Assembly: GCF_004193775.1 (NCBI RefSeq)
Contig: NC_041005.1
Coordinates: forward strand, 13,022,501-13,086,500
Origin: Glycine soja
Taxonomy: Eukaryota; Streptophyta; Magnoliopsida; Fabales; Fabaceae
Direction of reading: 5' to 3'
Length of the DNA stretch: 64,000 nt
The notes under the pieces are model-generated. The model had not been told where the DNA came from, did no database searches, and saw only the letters and a program-made list of their open reading frames with translations. Positions 46,537 to 57,599 of the stretch are shown in pieces. How positions within the stretch are numbered: position 1 is the first letter of the stretch; the number at the start of each line of letters is the position of its first letter. Made by a program: the position numbers and the translations under genes.

Positions 46537-46787
46537 TACTTCATCTGTTTTAAAATAAGTGTTGCATTTGAAAAAATTATTCCAAAATAATTGTCATGAT
46601 AGTTTTTAAGGTAATACTAATTACTTTTTTCACTAATATTTCTGACAAATTATCACTTCAACTTTTCAATATAATATTAAAACTACGATTAGTCTTGTAA
46701 GATTTTTATTCTCTTTAACCTATTTATTAGTTTTTCTAATCTGTGTAAAATAAAATTGAAGACACTTATTTCATAACGGATGAAGTA
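46537..46787. mobile_element. Stowaway-like MITE, copy A
   Basis: Ends TACTTCATCTGTTTTAAAAT and ATTTCATAACGGATGAAGTA form an inverted repeat with TA at both sides, 251 bp long. It is the same family as the copy at 48022. Confidence 0.85.
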
Positions 46788-46817
46788 TTATATTTAATGA
46801 ATACATGTAATAATTAA

Positions 46818-47215
46818 GGGGGTGTTTGGTTTGATTGTTTTCTGTTTTTATTTTCACTGGAAATAGAAAATGGTAATGAAAATGCGTTTAGTTGGATTTT
46901 TGAAAACATTTTCAGTGAAAATATTTTCTCAAACGAACCAAAAACTGGAAACAATAAAATCTCATTTTTCAGTGTTTTAAGTTGAAACTAAAAACCTCAT
47001 TTTGGGTAAAATGAAAACGCAGTGGTAAGAAATGTAATTTTAAGCAAATCTAAAAATACATTTTCTTTTGAAAACACATTTTCAATGTATTTATTTCTTG
47101 AAAGTAGAAAACAAGAAGTCAAACCAAACATGTTTTCAGAATTCTAATCTTTTAAAAATGAAAACAGTTTACAGAAAATGAAAACAAAAAATGAAAATGA
47201 AAACCAAACACACCC
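46818..47215. mobile_element. Tourist-like (PIF/Harbinger) MITE
   Basis: Inverted ends GGGGGTGTTTGGTTTGATTG and AAAATGAAAACCAAACACACCC enclose 398 bp of non-coding sequence. The flanking TAA at 46815-46817 and 47216-47218 is the 3-bp target duplication typical of PIF/Harbinger elements. Confidence 0.85.
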
Positions 47216-47657
47216 TAATATTGTAGAAAAAAATCATTTCTTTGTATATTTACAAAAATACTTTATTAATTGCATTAACAACAAGATAAATTATTTTTAA
47301 GTTCATTTTAATGTTTTTAATTTTATTACTTTAATAAATATTTTATGAATAGTAATAACTAAAGTTATATAATTTTAAATACATTCTATTGGTGCACTGA
47401 CGAAAAGTTAGAAATGGTACTTTAATATTAATTAATTTTAATTAATAACTATAAATAGTATTGAATTTAAAAATTGTTTCATTATTAGTTTTATTATTCT
47501 CTACTACAATTTTTTAATAAAACAATTAGTTTTCTATTTTTTGAAAAGAAACTACTATTTTCTTAAAATATCACTTTTTTATAATCACTTTTGTTTTTTT
47601 TTTTTCCTTTAAACATACTGGCCATTTTTAGGTTGGTACATGAATATCTAAAAGGAA

Positions 47658-48241
47658 AGAGACAATGTTTTGCATAAAAAGGCAATGTTTGATTATCAAG
47701 AAGAAAATAAAGGAAGGAGGCTAAAAGCCAAAGGTTAAACCAAAAAGATAAGAATACAACAATTGAATTTAACCCTTAAATTTATATTTTGTGTTTGAAT
47801 TTACTTGTTAGACTTTGGTGCTATATTTCTGTTTTTGCTCATTTGTCCAGTTATATTTCATGCTTATAACGGTGGATTGTTTCATGTTATTGTTTATTAT
47901 TTCATTCAATTCTTATTTGTGTGTACACTGTTTCTTATTTGTCTTTTCATAAAGAAAAAATATGAACAATATAATAGAGATACATTTTTTATTTAGATAG
48001 AAAATAAAAAGATTATTTATATACTACCTTTGTCGTAAAATAAGTGTTGCAATTGAAAAACAATGTCCCAAAATAAATATCATATTAGTTTTTCAATGTA
48101 ATATTAATTATTTTTTCCCTATTAATACACCTAATATATGACACTTTTTCAATATAATATTAGTACTAGGTTAGTTTTGTAAATTTTTCATTCTCTTTCA
48201 TCTATTTATTAATTTTTCTTAATCTAGACTGACAATTATAT
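47658..48241. repeat. Duplicated unit, copy B
   Basis: Matches 45998-46787 without the SINE. It ends inside its MITE copy, which starts TACTACCTTTGTCGTAAAAT at 48022 and lacks its right end because the CACTA end at 48242 interrupts it. Confidence 0.8.
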
Positions 48242-48400
48242 CACTATTGCAAAATATTCTTTTTACGACATCGATTTTACGTCGGTTGATCGAAAATCGA
48301 CTTAGCAAGAATGGCGATGACATTTTTATAAATAAATACAACAACTTTACGACGGTTTTGTAAAAGCCGTCTTACAAAACGATCTTAGAATATTTTTCAC
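48242..48400 (+). mobile_element. End of a second CACTA element
   Basis: CACTATTGCAAAATATTC is followed by sub-terminal inverted words: CGATTTTACGTCGG-TTGATCGAAAATCG and GACGGTTTTGTAAAAGCCGTC (48351-48371). This matches the terminal plan of legume CACTA elements. It is inserted in the MITE of copy B. The other end was not found; the gene fragments that follow are probably its cargo. Confidence 0.75.
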
Positions 48401-48533
48401 TCTTTTAAATATTTTGTTTCTCCCCCACTCCATCATGCTCTCACTCTTCGACTTCCCTTCTCTCTCTTCTACTCCCCCATCTAGGGTTCTTCGCGCCGTT
48501 GCGGTCTAGTGAACGTGAACTCCCTTTTCACGA

Positions 48534-48956
48534 TTGTCGTCTTCGTGGGCCTCTCCCTCACCACCCCGGGCCAAACACAGCCTTGAGAACCACTCCTTCT
48601 GCGACGTTGGTGTTGATGTAGCCAAAAAGCTCCTTGTCTTCAAAGTGGTGTCGTTTAGCTTCTTCCTCTTATCGTCGCTGGTGGCACACAGGCTAAAGCT
48701 AGCGCTGAATCTGCTCAACAACAAGGATGTCGACGAGGCCTTTCGGGCCCACATCAACCTTAAGGCCCGACATGGTTGGCTCCACCATTGGCTTCATCAT
48801 GGGCTGCCTCTTGTTCTCTCTATGGTCAGCGTCATCGAGATTCGATTGAGAATGTTGTCTTGTGGGAGCAAGGCCGTTGGGCATGCCGTGGCTGTGATGG
48901 TTGTGTTGTTCTCCTCCGCTCTCGTGGTTAACTTGTTTTTGTATAAAAATTGGTAA
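48534..48956 (+). pseudogene. MEE60-like membrane protein fragment
   Basis: The frame reads VAKKLLVFKVVSFSFFLLSS, LKLALNLLNNKDVDEAFRAH, then GLPLVLSMVSVIEIRLRMLS and AVGHAVAVMVVLFSSALVVN. These give three hydrophobic segments and match, from memory, plant proteins annotated 'maternal effect embryo arrest 60'. The N-terminal part reads as a different frame or untranslated leader. The section between the first and second membrane segments (ARHGWLHHWLHH) looks frame-disturbed. It ends in a stop at 48954 and no downstream exons were seen. Confidence 0.55.
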
Positions 48957-49317
48957 GTGGGAAAATAACGAAAAATACATTATTTGGAAGGTGGTTAGCT
49001 TGTTTTTGTATCAAAGAACATGCTGGTTGGCAGTCTGTCAAGATATTTTGGGGCAAATAATATTTTTTTCTGCAATATTTGTTTGCTTATTGCATGCTAA
49101 ATGACAAATGGCTTTCTTATCTTTGAGGGACAAAATCAAAACTGCCCTTAGATATTAGGGAAAATTGGCTCTTTAATATTGTCTAGTGTTAATATAAGAA
49201 CAATGACATTCATTTTTTCAGCTTTTAGTTTACCTTTTCCATAGTAATAGTTTGATAAAATCAAACTATTTTTATCAACATATAAATTTAATCTTTTAAT
49301 TGTATTTTTGTTGCTAG

Positions 49318-49702
49318 CATTCACTGGCTCAACAGATACTGGAAAAATTGTACCCAAACTGGCTACAAGAAGCAATCTTAAGCGAGTGACATTGGAGCGT
49401 GGAAGGAGATTGCCTGTAATAGTATGTGAGGATCTTGATGTTGACAAGGCTATTGAACTTGCACTCTTTGATCTGTTCTTTAATTAGGTTTATTCAATCA
49501 CTTCATTGTACCTCAATATGCATGTGTCAAGAAGAAGCTTATGCCTAATGTTGGATGCTTTATAGGGGCAATGTTGTTGTTCCAGGTCACCTACCTTTTT
49601 ACATGAGCGTGTCTATGATGAGTTCTTGGAGAAATCAAAGAAACAGGCTTTGAGACGTGTTGTTGGTGATCCGTTCAAGAAAGGTGTTGAACAAGGCCAT
49701 GT
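49318..49702 (+). pseudogene. Aldehyde dehydrogenase (ALDH2-type) fragment, two exons
   Basis: The first exon (about 49318-49485, acceptor TTGCTAG) reads [20 protein letters not shown], then [20 protein letters not shown] and LALFDLFFN before TAG|GTTTAT, where the intact family has CAG, so the last Gln codon is a stop. The second exon (from 49565, acceptor TTTATAG) reads [20 protein letters not shown], then [14 protein letters not shown]. The GQCCC block contains the catalytic Cys of ALDH. The conserved G of FTGST and the E of TLE are kept, but ELGGKSP is changed to ERGRRLP. It is followed by truncation near 49702. Confidence 0.82.
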
Positions 49703-49807
49703 AATTTTATTTTTAAAGTAACCACTGTGTTATTGCATGTACTTGACAAGTTTTTTTTTTCTTTTTGTTTCCTCCTTAACAATCATGACTTCATGGGAAA
49801 AGTTAAA

Positions 49808-52429
49808 GTTGTGAGTGCATGTTAACATCGGTTTTTGGGAAAACTGATGTTGTTTGTAAACATCAATGTCGGTTTTTAGTAAAAATCGTTGTTGTTTTTT
49901 AGATTTTTTCAATGTGTTTACTGTTTTTTTAGTTACCCCAAATTAACCTGCAAATTTAAAAGCAGAACCACAACAAATAATTTTTAGTCTGTTTTTAAAC
50001 AATTTTTAGCAGAAATTCCTTAAAAATTGAATATTTACTATGAATTAAAAAAATATTTAATGTGCATATAACATGAATTGTAAAAAATGTAAATAAGTAC
50101 ACTACAATTGCAAAACTACTTAAACACTAATTGTTTCATTTTTAACTTTCAAATAATAGCTTGCCTGTTGGATGCGAAGCGCCTCCAATCTCTTTGGTTT
50201 CAATGGTCTAGCATCATTGAAATATGGCATGATATAATAAAACATAAGTTAATAATATATAATACCAATTATAACAAAATGAAATACATTTGAATTAAAC
50301 AATTATCATTTTCCAATTATTCTTGAAACTTCCTAAGATTATAGTTGACATTCGGTGCATGACGTAATACTCGCACGCGGTACTTCCTTTTTGTCTATTA
50401 CACTAAATACATTATGAAATTTAGATATTCAATGTTAATTTCAAATTAGTTTACACAATATTAAAATATAACTAGAAGCATTGTTTAAATGACTTACTTT
50501 AACAACAATCCACCTAGCAGTAGCCTTGGATTTACTTTGTGGAGTATCGTCAAATCCTTTCAAAGCATTGTTCAATACAAACATGGATGTGAATTGCACA
50601 GTTAAAATATTGATGTTCACAACTAATGCTAATGTAAATGTATTGAAAAATATAACTGACCTGATAATAATTCCTTTCAGGAAGTTGCCTAGTCTATTAT
50701 GCAACGAACAAAACCAGATGACAACATTTTCCTTTGTGCTGATACGAGTAGCTGAATGACCATCCTCAGGCTCAGGAGGTAGTGCGAGTACCTGTGATTG
50801 CATCTACGATTGAAACTGGGATTGCATCTGGCTAAAGGACAACATTACTTGTCGAGTAACTTTTTCTGTGATCGACTCCTCCAGCTGGTCCCTGATTTTT
50901 TGCGTCAACTGCTCCATGTCTTTCGGAGCCATGGACGAACATGTGTGGGAGGTCCTTGGAGCTGGTCCAAAGTATTGTTTGATCGTGACATCGGCTCCAG
51001 TAGCACGCACACGACCAGGGTGTTCTGATTGGCCAATGACAATAGTCAGTACATCTTAACGTCCATGGGCGACAAAGGAATCCTGTGAGGCCTGCTCCTC
51101 CATGGAATCCTATAAGGAACACATTTATTTGTTCACTCAATCAAAAAATAAACATAAACAATTGCAATTGACAATTGAAAGTGATTTACAATCTTGTTAA
51201 CAATTTCCTTTGCCGCCTCAAACATCATTTGGTCAGTTTTCTTGGTGTAAGTCATTTTCCACTTCACGTGTCGTCTGATGGAAGATGACACATTGGTTAC
51301 TTCCTAACCTATATTTTTTTATACTAAAACTTGCACTTACTTTAAAATTTTATAAATTTCAGTAGTTATGTATTTACTAATTTTTATTTCCATATATCAT
51401 GAAATTCTATTGACAATTGCCTTTATGAAATGCAAAAAATTTACATCTTTTTTCTAAATAAATTAATAAAGTAATTTTGAATCTTTCTATAAACATTGTT
51501 AAGTGGACTTGCAGCCATAGTCAATTAATACAAATGGACACAAATTGAAAGGAGGGTTGCGGATTGGTGACAGAAAATTCAGCTAAAGATGAAAATTGGC
51601 TAATAAATTTAATTAAGTGCTAATCACAATATTGTTAACTTAATGACTTGCTGATATTAATTTATGACATCTAGAAATAATTTAGTACAACTCAATTTTT
51701 TTAAAACTCTAAAAAAGCTTCCTTGATTGTGCATTTTGAAATTGAATTTAAATAATATTATTTTATACAACCACGTTTAAACTAATTAAATTTTTGAAGG
51801 ATCTTTGTTATAACTAATGATGACCAACTATCATTATTCTTGCTAATTTCTTGACTTTTATTTTTCACTATTGTAGTATATTCTTATATTATCAAATCAT
51901 AAGTCTAGATAAATTTCGATGGAATTTTCAATTGAAACTCCTAAAAAAAATAACATTTATTTAATTATGTTTTACGAGAATAAATTTAATTTTCACTTGA
52001 AATATGTGTAAATATGTGACGTGGAGGTTTCAAAATAGATGGATTAATTGTTTGTCATATACTAAGTGAATCTCTTTCCATAACTCCCATATTTGTGTGA
52101 ACGAAATTATTGTACGAATAGATAGCGAATCGTGGTTTACATGCACAAGGTATCATATGGTGGGATATAGTCCAAAGCTTTTATTGCTGATACTTCTGTT
52201 CAAGATAAGTTGAATATGCCTAATTATAGGTTTTGCTATTTTTTTTTATTTGCATGGATTTGGTTTTATTTCCTCCTATTTTTGTTGTTATTTCCTTTTT
52301 AGATGAACAAATTTGGTTTGCGGGCATATGATTGATTGCCCCTATGGTGCCGACATAATTGGAATGATAGGGTTTTATCATGATGCTTTTGCAATCCTTT
52401 GCTTAAAAAAATATCCTCTTTTAAATTGA
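49808..52429 (-). mobile_element. CACTA element remnant, copy A
   Basis: Aligns with 60025-63997 (copy B). It starts in the sub-terminal AACATCGGTTTT repeats, so the true end is missing. It holds transposase-associated exons (minus, 50441-51300), AT-rich non-coding sequence, and from about 52020 the tail of a LINE. Relative to copy B it lacks about 1.64 kb of LINE; relative to A, copy B lacks about 288 bp (A 50651-50938). Confidence 0.8.
50470..51310 (-). pseudogene. En/Spm (Ptta) plant transposase remnant, copy A
   Basis: The minus-strand translation in 51180-51300 reads RRHVKWKMTYTKKTDQMMFE and AAKEIVNK. Then 51140-50800 gives MEEQASQDSFVAHGR, DVLTIVIGQSEHPGRVRATG, YFGPAPRTS, LTQKIRDQLEESITEKVTRQ and FSQMQSQFQS. 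These blocks match the Transposase_24 (Ptta/En/Spm) family seen in plant CACTA elements. Stops interrupt it (after VAHGR, for example). Plus-strand ORFs over the same stretch are shadows. Confidence 0.72.
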
Positions 52430-52960
52430 ATTTTGAATATGATAATAAAATTATGTATCTATATTCTTTTAATATATCGTCATTGTCATCATCTTTATTA
52501 TGCTCTTAATGACATATAATGTTGAGCTTTTCTTGTTAAAAAGTAAGAGAAAATGTTCAAGCATATAACCAAATGTATGACAAAATTATAATTATAAGTA
52601 TAAAAGGACAACTAATTAAAAAATATGTTATTTAGAAATACCTAAAGAATTAGTTTGTGGGTTCAATTTGAAATGTGTTCATAAAAAAAACATGTTTAGA
52701 GCAAAATGCATAATACTCCTTTAAACAATCGGACATTTGAATATCAATTGAAAGGAAAAAAATTATGTCATCTCTATTGTCTTTTGTTCATTCCTCTTGT
52801 ATGCACCATATGATGGAATATAAAAAGGAAATGAAAAAGAACTCCGTATTGAGATATGGACAAAAGGAGTGTTGATGTTTATGTTGTCATGAACCAACTA
52901 TCACAAAATAAAATAAAGCACTAAGTGAAGGGACATGAATAATTTAAAATTACATTTTTA
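52430..52960. other. AT-rich spacer and 3' flank of the SURNod19 gene
   Basis: No coding motif. It probably includes the 3'UTR of the minus-strand gene. Confidence 0.4.
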
Positions 52961-52963
52961 ATA

Positions 52964-54647
52964 TCATTGTGGTAGTTCCTCTGCCAAATAGATGTAGAAA
53001 TGTCCCATAGCTCCAGTACGAAACTCATTTTTATATCTAGATTCTAGAGTCAAAATTTCACCATCATGAATCTTGATTGAACCCGGTTGTGGATAACAAA
53101 CAGACATTCCAATGAGATAACCTTTCTCATTTCCAGCCTCTTTTCCTGTTCCATATTTTGGTGTTGATGTACATAAAGTCCTTCCATCCTAAATGGTAGA
53201 AGAACATAAATTTTAGAGTTGAAGATGCATTGTTATATATGACCTTTTACAATAATATGGAATTAGAAAATTTATTGAATAAAAAGTCATTCACAAAAAG
53301 TTTCACAAAATTAATACGTAACTAATAACAAATGGTTTATAAGAATGGCGAAAAATACTGTTCATCACCTGTCCATATAAAGTTGCATTTACAACACCTG
53401 AATGCATATGAGCAGTGCCATAAATTAGATAACCTCCATTTTCCATTGGGATGTTTGCTTTTTGGACATGAGGAGAATCACCACCACCACCAGCTGGAAT
53501 GGTATACTCTGCCTGCAAGGAATTAAGATTTACTTTTGTTCACTCACTCTAATAAGATTGAAAAGTATATTGTTTTATCATAAAGTACTGTCTTGAAAAA
53601 CTTATCTACCAGACAATCATGAAGTATTTTGGAACCATTTGACCTCACTTTGTCGGTGGAATCAAGTATGTAAACCTTAACTGGTATTTGGTATATGTTC
53701 CAATCAACCCAACTAATTTTGTATCTTAAGGAAACCATTCTCCTTGAACCTTGAAAACCCTCTATTTGCTTGCATTGTAAGTTGTCCTGACAACAAAAGA
53801 GACCTCCTTTATAATTTGTAGTCAATCTTTGGTTATGTATATCCCTTGTGACATTATAAAAGTCCTTCGGGAGATTCATATTGTCACATCTACATTGAGT
53901 GCAGGTTTTCTTATCTTGTGCACCACGTGTATCAATGACCATGATGTTGAGCAACCATTTCTCCTCATATCCATTTTTAATTTTTGTTGGGTTACCTTGT
54001 TCTATAGCAAAAGGATCGGGAATTTTTGAGGTTGTTCCTCGTGATTCTACTCCAAATCCCCAATAATGTGGAAGAATGCCACCATTACATGTGCCTTCGT
54101 TTCTTTGGAAAAAAGCATCCTCAGGACGACGAAGCTTAGGATTAGGTGACATGGTAATATTTTGGTGGTACTTTATTGCAAACCAATGATGAAGGTAAGT
54201 TTCATACGAAGGTATAGAGTTCCCTTCTTGGTCAACTAGTTCCGCATCAAAACTCTTAATTCCAACATGACCTTTTGGAAACTTTATATTCTCAAATGTT
54301 TTTGTTGCAATTGATCCTGGTCCCATTTCAAAACTCCCAGTTACAAAAATAGCTGTCTTGATATGATTTTCAGGCTTTTGATATAGTGAATATGATGTAC
54401 TTGGTAGCAACAATAGTATTGAGAATGAAAGTATCATTGCATTAGAGATAAACTCCATGTTAACCTGAACATAAACAAGTAGTGTCACAAAATTAGTAAT
54501 GAATTGTCTATGATGTTATTTTTTTAAAGGTAAGCTCAATTACATATAATTCAAACACATGATTAAAAGATTAGGTAGATTGATAAGTAAGTTTGAAAAA
54601 AAAAGTATATTGCTTACCATATGAGAAGAAGACAAAGGATTGATCAT
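52964..54647 (-). CDS. SURNod19-family protein (stress up-regulated Nod 19), intact
   Basis: Minus-strand gene with four exons: 54647-54618 (10 aa, MINPLSSSHM), 54464-53610 (285 aa), 53512-53369 (48 aa, AEYTIPAGGGGDSPHVQKAN...) and 53188-52964 (74 aa, DGRTLCTSTPKYG... to EELPQ). All introns are phase 0 with GT/AG ends, giving 417 aa. Family blocks seen are FVTGSFEMGPGSIATKTF, TYLHHWFAIKYHQ, GGILPHYWGFGVESRGT, IPDPFAIEQGNP, CTQCRCDN, LRYKISWVDW and GTAHMHSGVVNATLYGQ. A hydrophobic signal-peptide-like segment follows MEFISNAM, suggesting secretion. Starting at that second Met (54458) would give 405 aa. The family is known from nodulation and stress transcripts; biochemical function is unknown. 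No frame damage was seen, although the gene lies between CACTA copies. Confidence 0.9.
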
Positions 54648-54723
54648 GATGAAGATTTGGTCTTTGTTGAAAATTAAAGCAATTGTTTAGATAAATTGGT
54701 GTACATACGATGGTCTTGTTTGG

Positions 54724-54740
54724 TGCTTTTATAATAGAAG
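54724..54740 (-). promoter_or_regulatory. TATA-like box of the SURNod19 gene
   Basis: The minus strand reads CTATTATAAAAGCACC about 80 bp upstream of the first candidate ATG (54647). This places a start of transcription near 54700 and supports the short first exon. Confidence 0.5.
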
Positions 54741-55895
54741 ATTTTGTAGCAATATAACTGGCATAACTAAATGTAGATTTAATACACACGTAAAATGTTT
54801 ATTTCCATTTGTCGCTAAAGCATGTGTTTGCAATCTACAGGTAATGATTTGAACAAAATTTATTAATAATTGTTAGTGACTTTTATGAAACTACAAATCA
54901 TTAAGCAACTGTTTAGATCTATTTATGGGTACAATAATTGGTGTCAATTGATACTTTATGTAAGAATTAGTTTCTATAATAATTTCAATCCCTCTTCATG
55001 GTAAACTTTTGTTTTAGTTTTTTGTTTCTTTTAATTATAAATCCAAAGGTGGGGGAATGTGTATACATTACTTATTAACCAACAAATTAAACTCCTTTAA
55101 AGCACGAAATTAGTTATCTCACAATATTATGTAGTGTCTTTTTAATGCCAAATAAGATTTTAAATACTTTTTGTTTTTATGATATGATTTACAAAATCAA
55201 CATGTTAGGATTGTCTCTTTTAAAGAATGAAACAAAATAAATATGCTTCTTCATATGAATACAAGTTTGCTTCCACGTTCAATCAAATATTATTGGTGAT
55301 TACTTTTCTGTTTTTTTTTCAAAAGAAATAGAAAATACACATCTAACATTGAAAAATATTTTATTCATTAAAATTTTCACTAACATATCTACTTGTAAGA
55401 ATACATAATTTGGAAAATGAGATTCTCACTCTCCCCATTTTCTCTATTAGATATTCTCAATATTTCAGCTCTTTTTCTTTTCAATATCTTTATCTCTAAA
55501 TTGAATTTCAATATTAAATTTTGAATAATTACAAGTAATCTTATATTGCAATTTAAATCCCAAATTTAACCCATATAATTAAATATGTTTATTGCAATTT
55601 TCTGATTACAATATAACTTATATTAGAAAATATTTACTTATTTTAAATTTTAATTATACATAAATAAGAATTTATGTTATATAATATTGGAGCTAGATTC
55701 CTAATTTTGAATTAAACAATAACCCTAATTTAGTTAATTTGAAATTTCAAAATATGTTTATTAAATAACAATAAAAATTTACTAAAATAATTTATGATAT
55801 ATTTTTACCATGAGCACTTAGATTTTTGTGATAGAAAATTGTGACATCCTTTAACATGAAAATTTTGTGTGTTATTATTGATATTAGTATAATTA

Positions 55896-56228
55896 ATCTC
55901 ACTGTTTCAAAATAGTAGTCTTTTTAGGTTCATTTTTTCAAAATAGTAATTCTTTTGACTTTATATAGCTATTTTTTTTATAATACTCTTATATCTAGTT
56001 AAGAAGATTAATAAATACTTTCCTTAAAAAAAAAGACATTTGTCATAAAAATATGTTGGTCGAGACCTAAAGGATAGAATATATTTGTTATTGGTAGATA
56101 GTGGCACAATTAATGCCAATAGTAGTTGAAAAACTAAGGATATTTTTGTCTAAATTTTTATAATTGAATGTTTTCTAATATGTATGAATGACTTGAAAAG
56201 ACTATTATTTTAAAATAGAGGGAGTGTA
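55896..56228. mobile_element. Tc1/mariner-type MITE
   Basis: Left end CACTGTTTCAAAATAGTAGTC is the reverse complement, with mismatches, of the right end GACTATTATTTTAAAATAGAG followed by GGAGTGTA. About 330 bp, non-coding. Exact ends on the left are uncertain. Confidence 0.65.
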
Positions 56229-57220
56229 TATTATATTATATAAAGTATATTTCTAAAAAATAATTATGTATTTGATGATACAATTTCTAAACTTAATGAA
56301 AATATTTTTTCCAACGAATAATATAGTTCCTTCATCCCCTTTTTTAAGAGATTATTTAGATATTTCCTTATTCATTTTCATATGACTCTGTTCTAATTGG
56401 TCGTTGCATGAATTATATTTTATCAAAATAACCTTAATTATTTTAGTGCATGTATCATAAATGCTACCGAATGTCTCTTTCTCTCTCTTATGATTGAAAA
56501 AAGAAAGAGTTTAATTTTAAGAATTAAAAGACCACTACTAATATTCTCTCTCCATATACATTAATTATTTAAGGGTTTCTTAAAAAAAATATTACAATTA
56601 CAGACAAATTTATTGCTTAAAATGAAATTAACCAACTTTCTTAAAATGCATAAAATAGTTAATGTTTTATAATTAGTATGATTACCCGTGTAATGTAACA
56701 TTGTGATTTTTCTAATTCATGATAAAGTGATTGAAAATAATTATAAGAGTTAGTTTAATTTAATTTTAAAGAATAATTAATAAATATGTGAAAATTTTGT
56801 GTGTAAGATTCAATAGAAAATTTTATTAGAAAAAAAATTGAGTTATACACTACCAGTTTAAGAATACACAACAGTGAGAACAATTAAAAAGAAAACAAAA
56901 TTGACTAGCACTTGTTTTACAGTCAAAGAAAAAACACAGAAAATGTGGCATTTGCTACACTCAATTTCATTCACTTGATTTTATAATAAATGTGTTACAA
57001 GAGGTGTTCTATGCAAATAGATGTAATAAAAATATTATAACTTTATCGTTAAGAGACAAAAATTAGATGGTGCAATAAAAGAGATGCCACCATGCAACAT
57101 GTGTACAATTGTTGGATGCAGTCATGATAGTCCATGTGTAATGTGGAGCAACTTGCAAGGGAGGTGCAGGTGTAAATGTTTTAGGCAATGATAGATTTCT
57201 TATGTAGAAGCAAACTATAA

Positions 57221-57228
<8 letters not shown>

Positions 57229-57267
<39 letters not shown>
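57229..57267. repeat. (AT)n microsatellite
   Basis: Nearly 40 bp of alternating AT, directly after a TATA-like ACTATAAATAC (57215-57225). Confidence 0.95.
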
Positions 57268-57269
<2 letters not shown>

Positions 57270-57332
57270 ATTATAAATTACTGAAGCAAACCACATCTTC
57301 TTACTTATTCTTGTATTATTCTGTTATGTACG

Positions 57333-57480
57333 ATGAAGTCCGCAGTACCTCTTCTCCTTCCTATTTCTTCTTCTTTCACTTCTCAAAATACATACACTTC
57401 CAATTTCATAATTATAAGTTCAAGGAGTATTCCAAAGCTAAAAACATGTAATTCTTTTCTTCGCTTGATCTATACTATTG
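57333..57480 (+). CDS. Possible first exon of an unrecognised protein (weak)
   Basis: An ATG at 57333 opens a frame beginning MKSAVPLLLPISSSFTSQNT, Ser/Thr-rich and with few acidic residues, like an organelle targeting peptide. A donor-like TATTG|GTAAGT lies at about 57480. A TATA-like box lies near 57215, with the AT microsatellite between. No convincing second exon was found in 57500-59580, so this may be a gene remnant or chance. Confidence 0.25.
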
Positions 57481-57599
57481 GTAAGTTATTCTTAATCTTT
57501 CTCTTGCCTTTCCCTTATCAAATCTGGACATTTTCCTTTCTCCTAACCATTTCTATTTTCTATGTGGTTCATGGGAATGGTTTGTTGCTAAATTAATGA

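Larger units (their letters stand above)
45998..46787. repeat. Duplicated unit, copy A (contains a SINE and a MITE)
   Basis: From GGAAAGAGACAAAG-TTTTATCATAAAAA to the end of the MITE this matches 47658-48241 (copy B) in the same orientation. Shared words include GATAAGAATACAA-AATTGAATTT, TATTTCATTCAATTCTTATTTGTGTGT and AATAATATAATAGA-ATA. The SINE at 46436 is missing from copy B. Confidence 0.8.
54790..57290. other. AT-rich intergenic region, one MITE, no gene seen
   Basis: Other than the MITE at 55896-56228 and the microsatellite at 57229, no coding or RNA motif was recognised. Confidence 0.4.

Noticed and set aside
50526..51059. Plus-strand ORFs over CACTA copy A
   Set aside because: Antisense shadows of the minus-strand Ptta/En/Spm transposase remnant.
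57063..57296. Minus-strand ORF with repeated Tyr-Ile
   Set aside because: The YIYIYI stretch is a direct product of the AT microsatellite.
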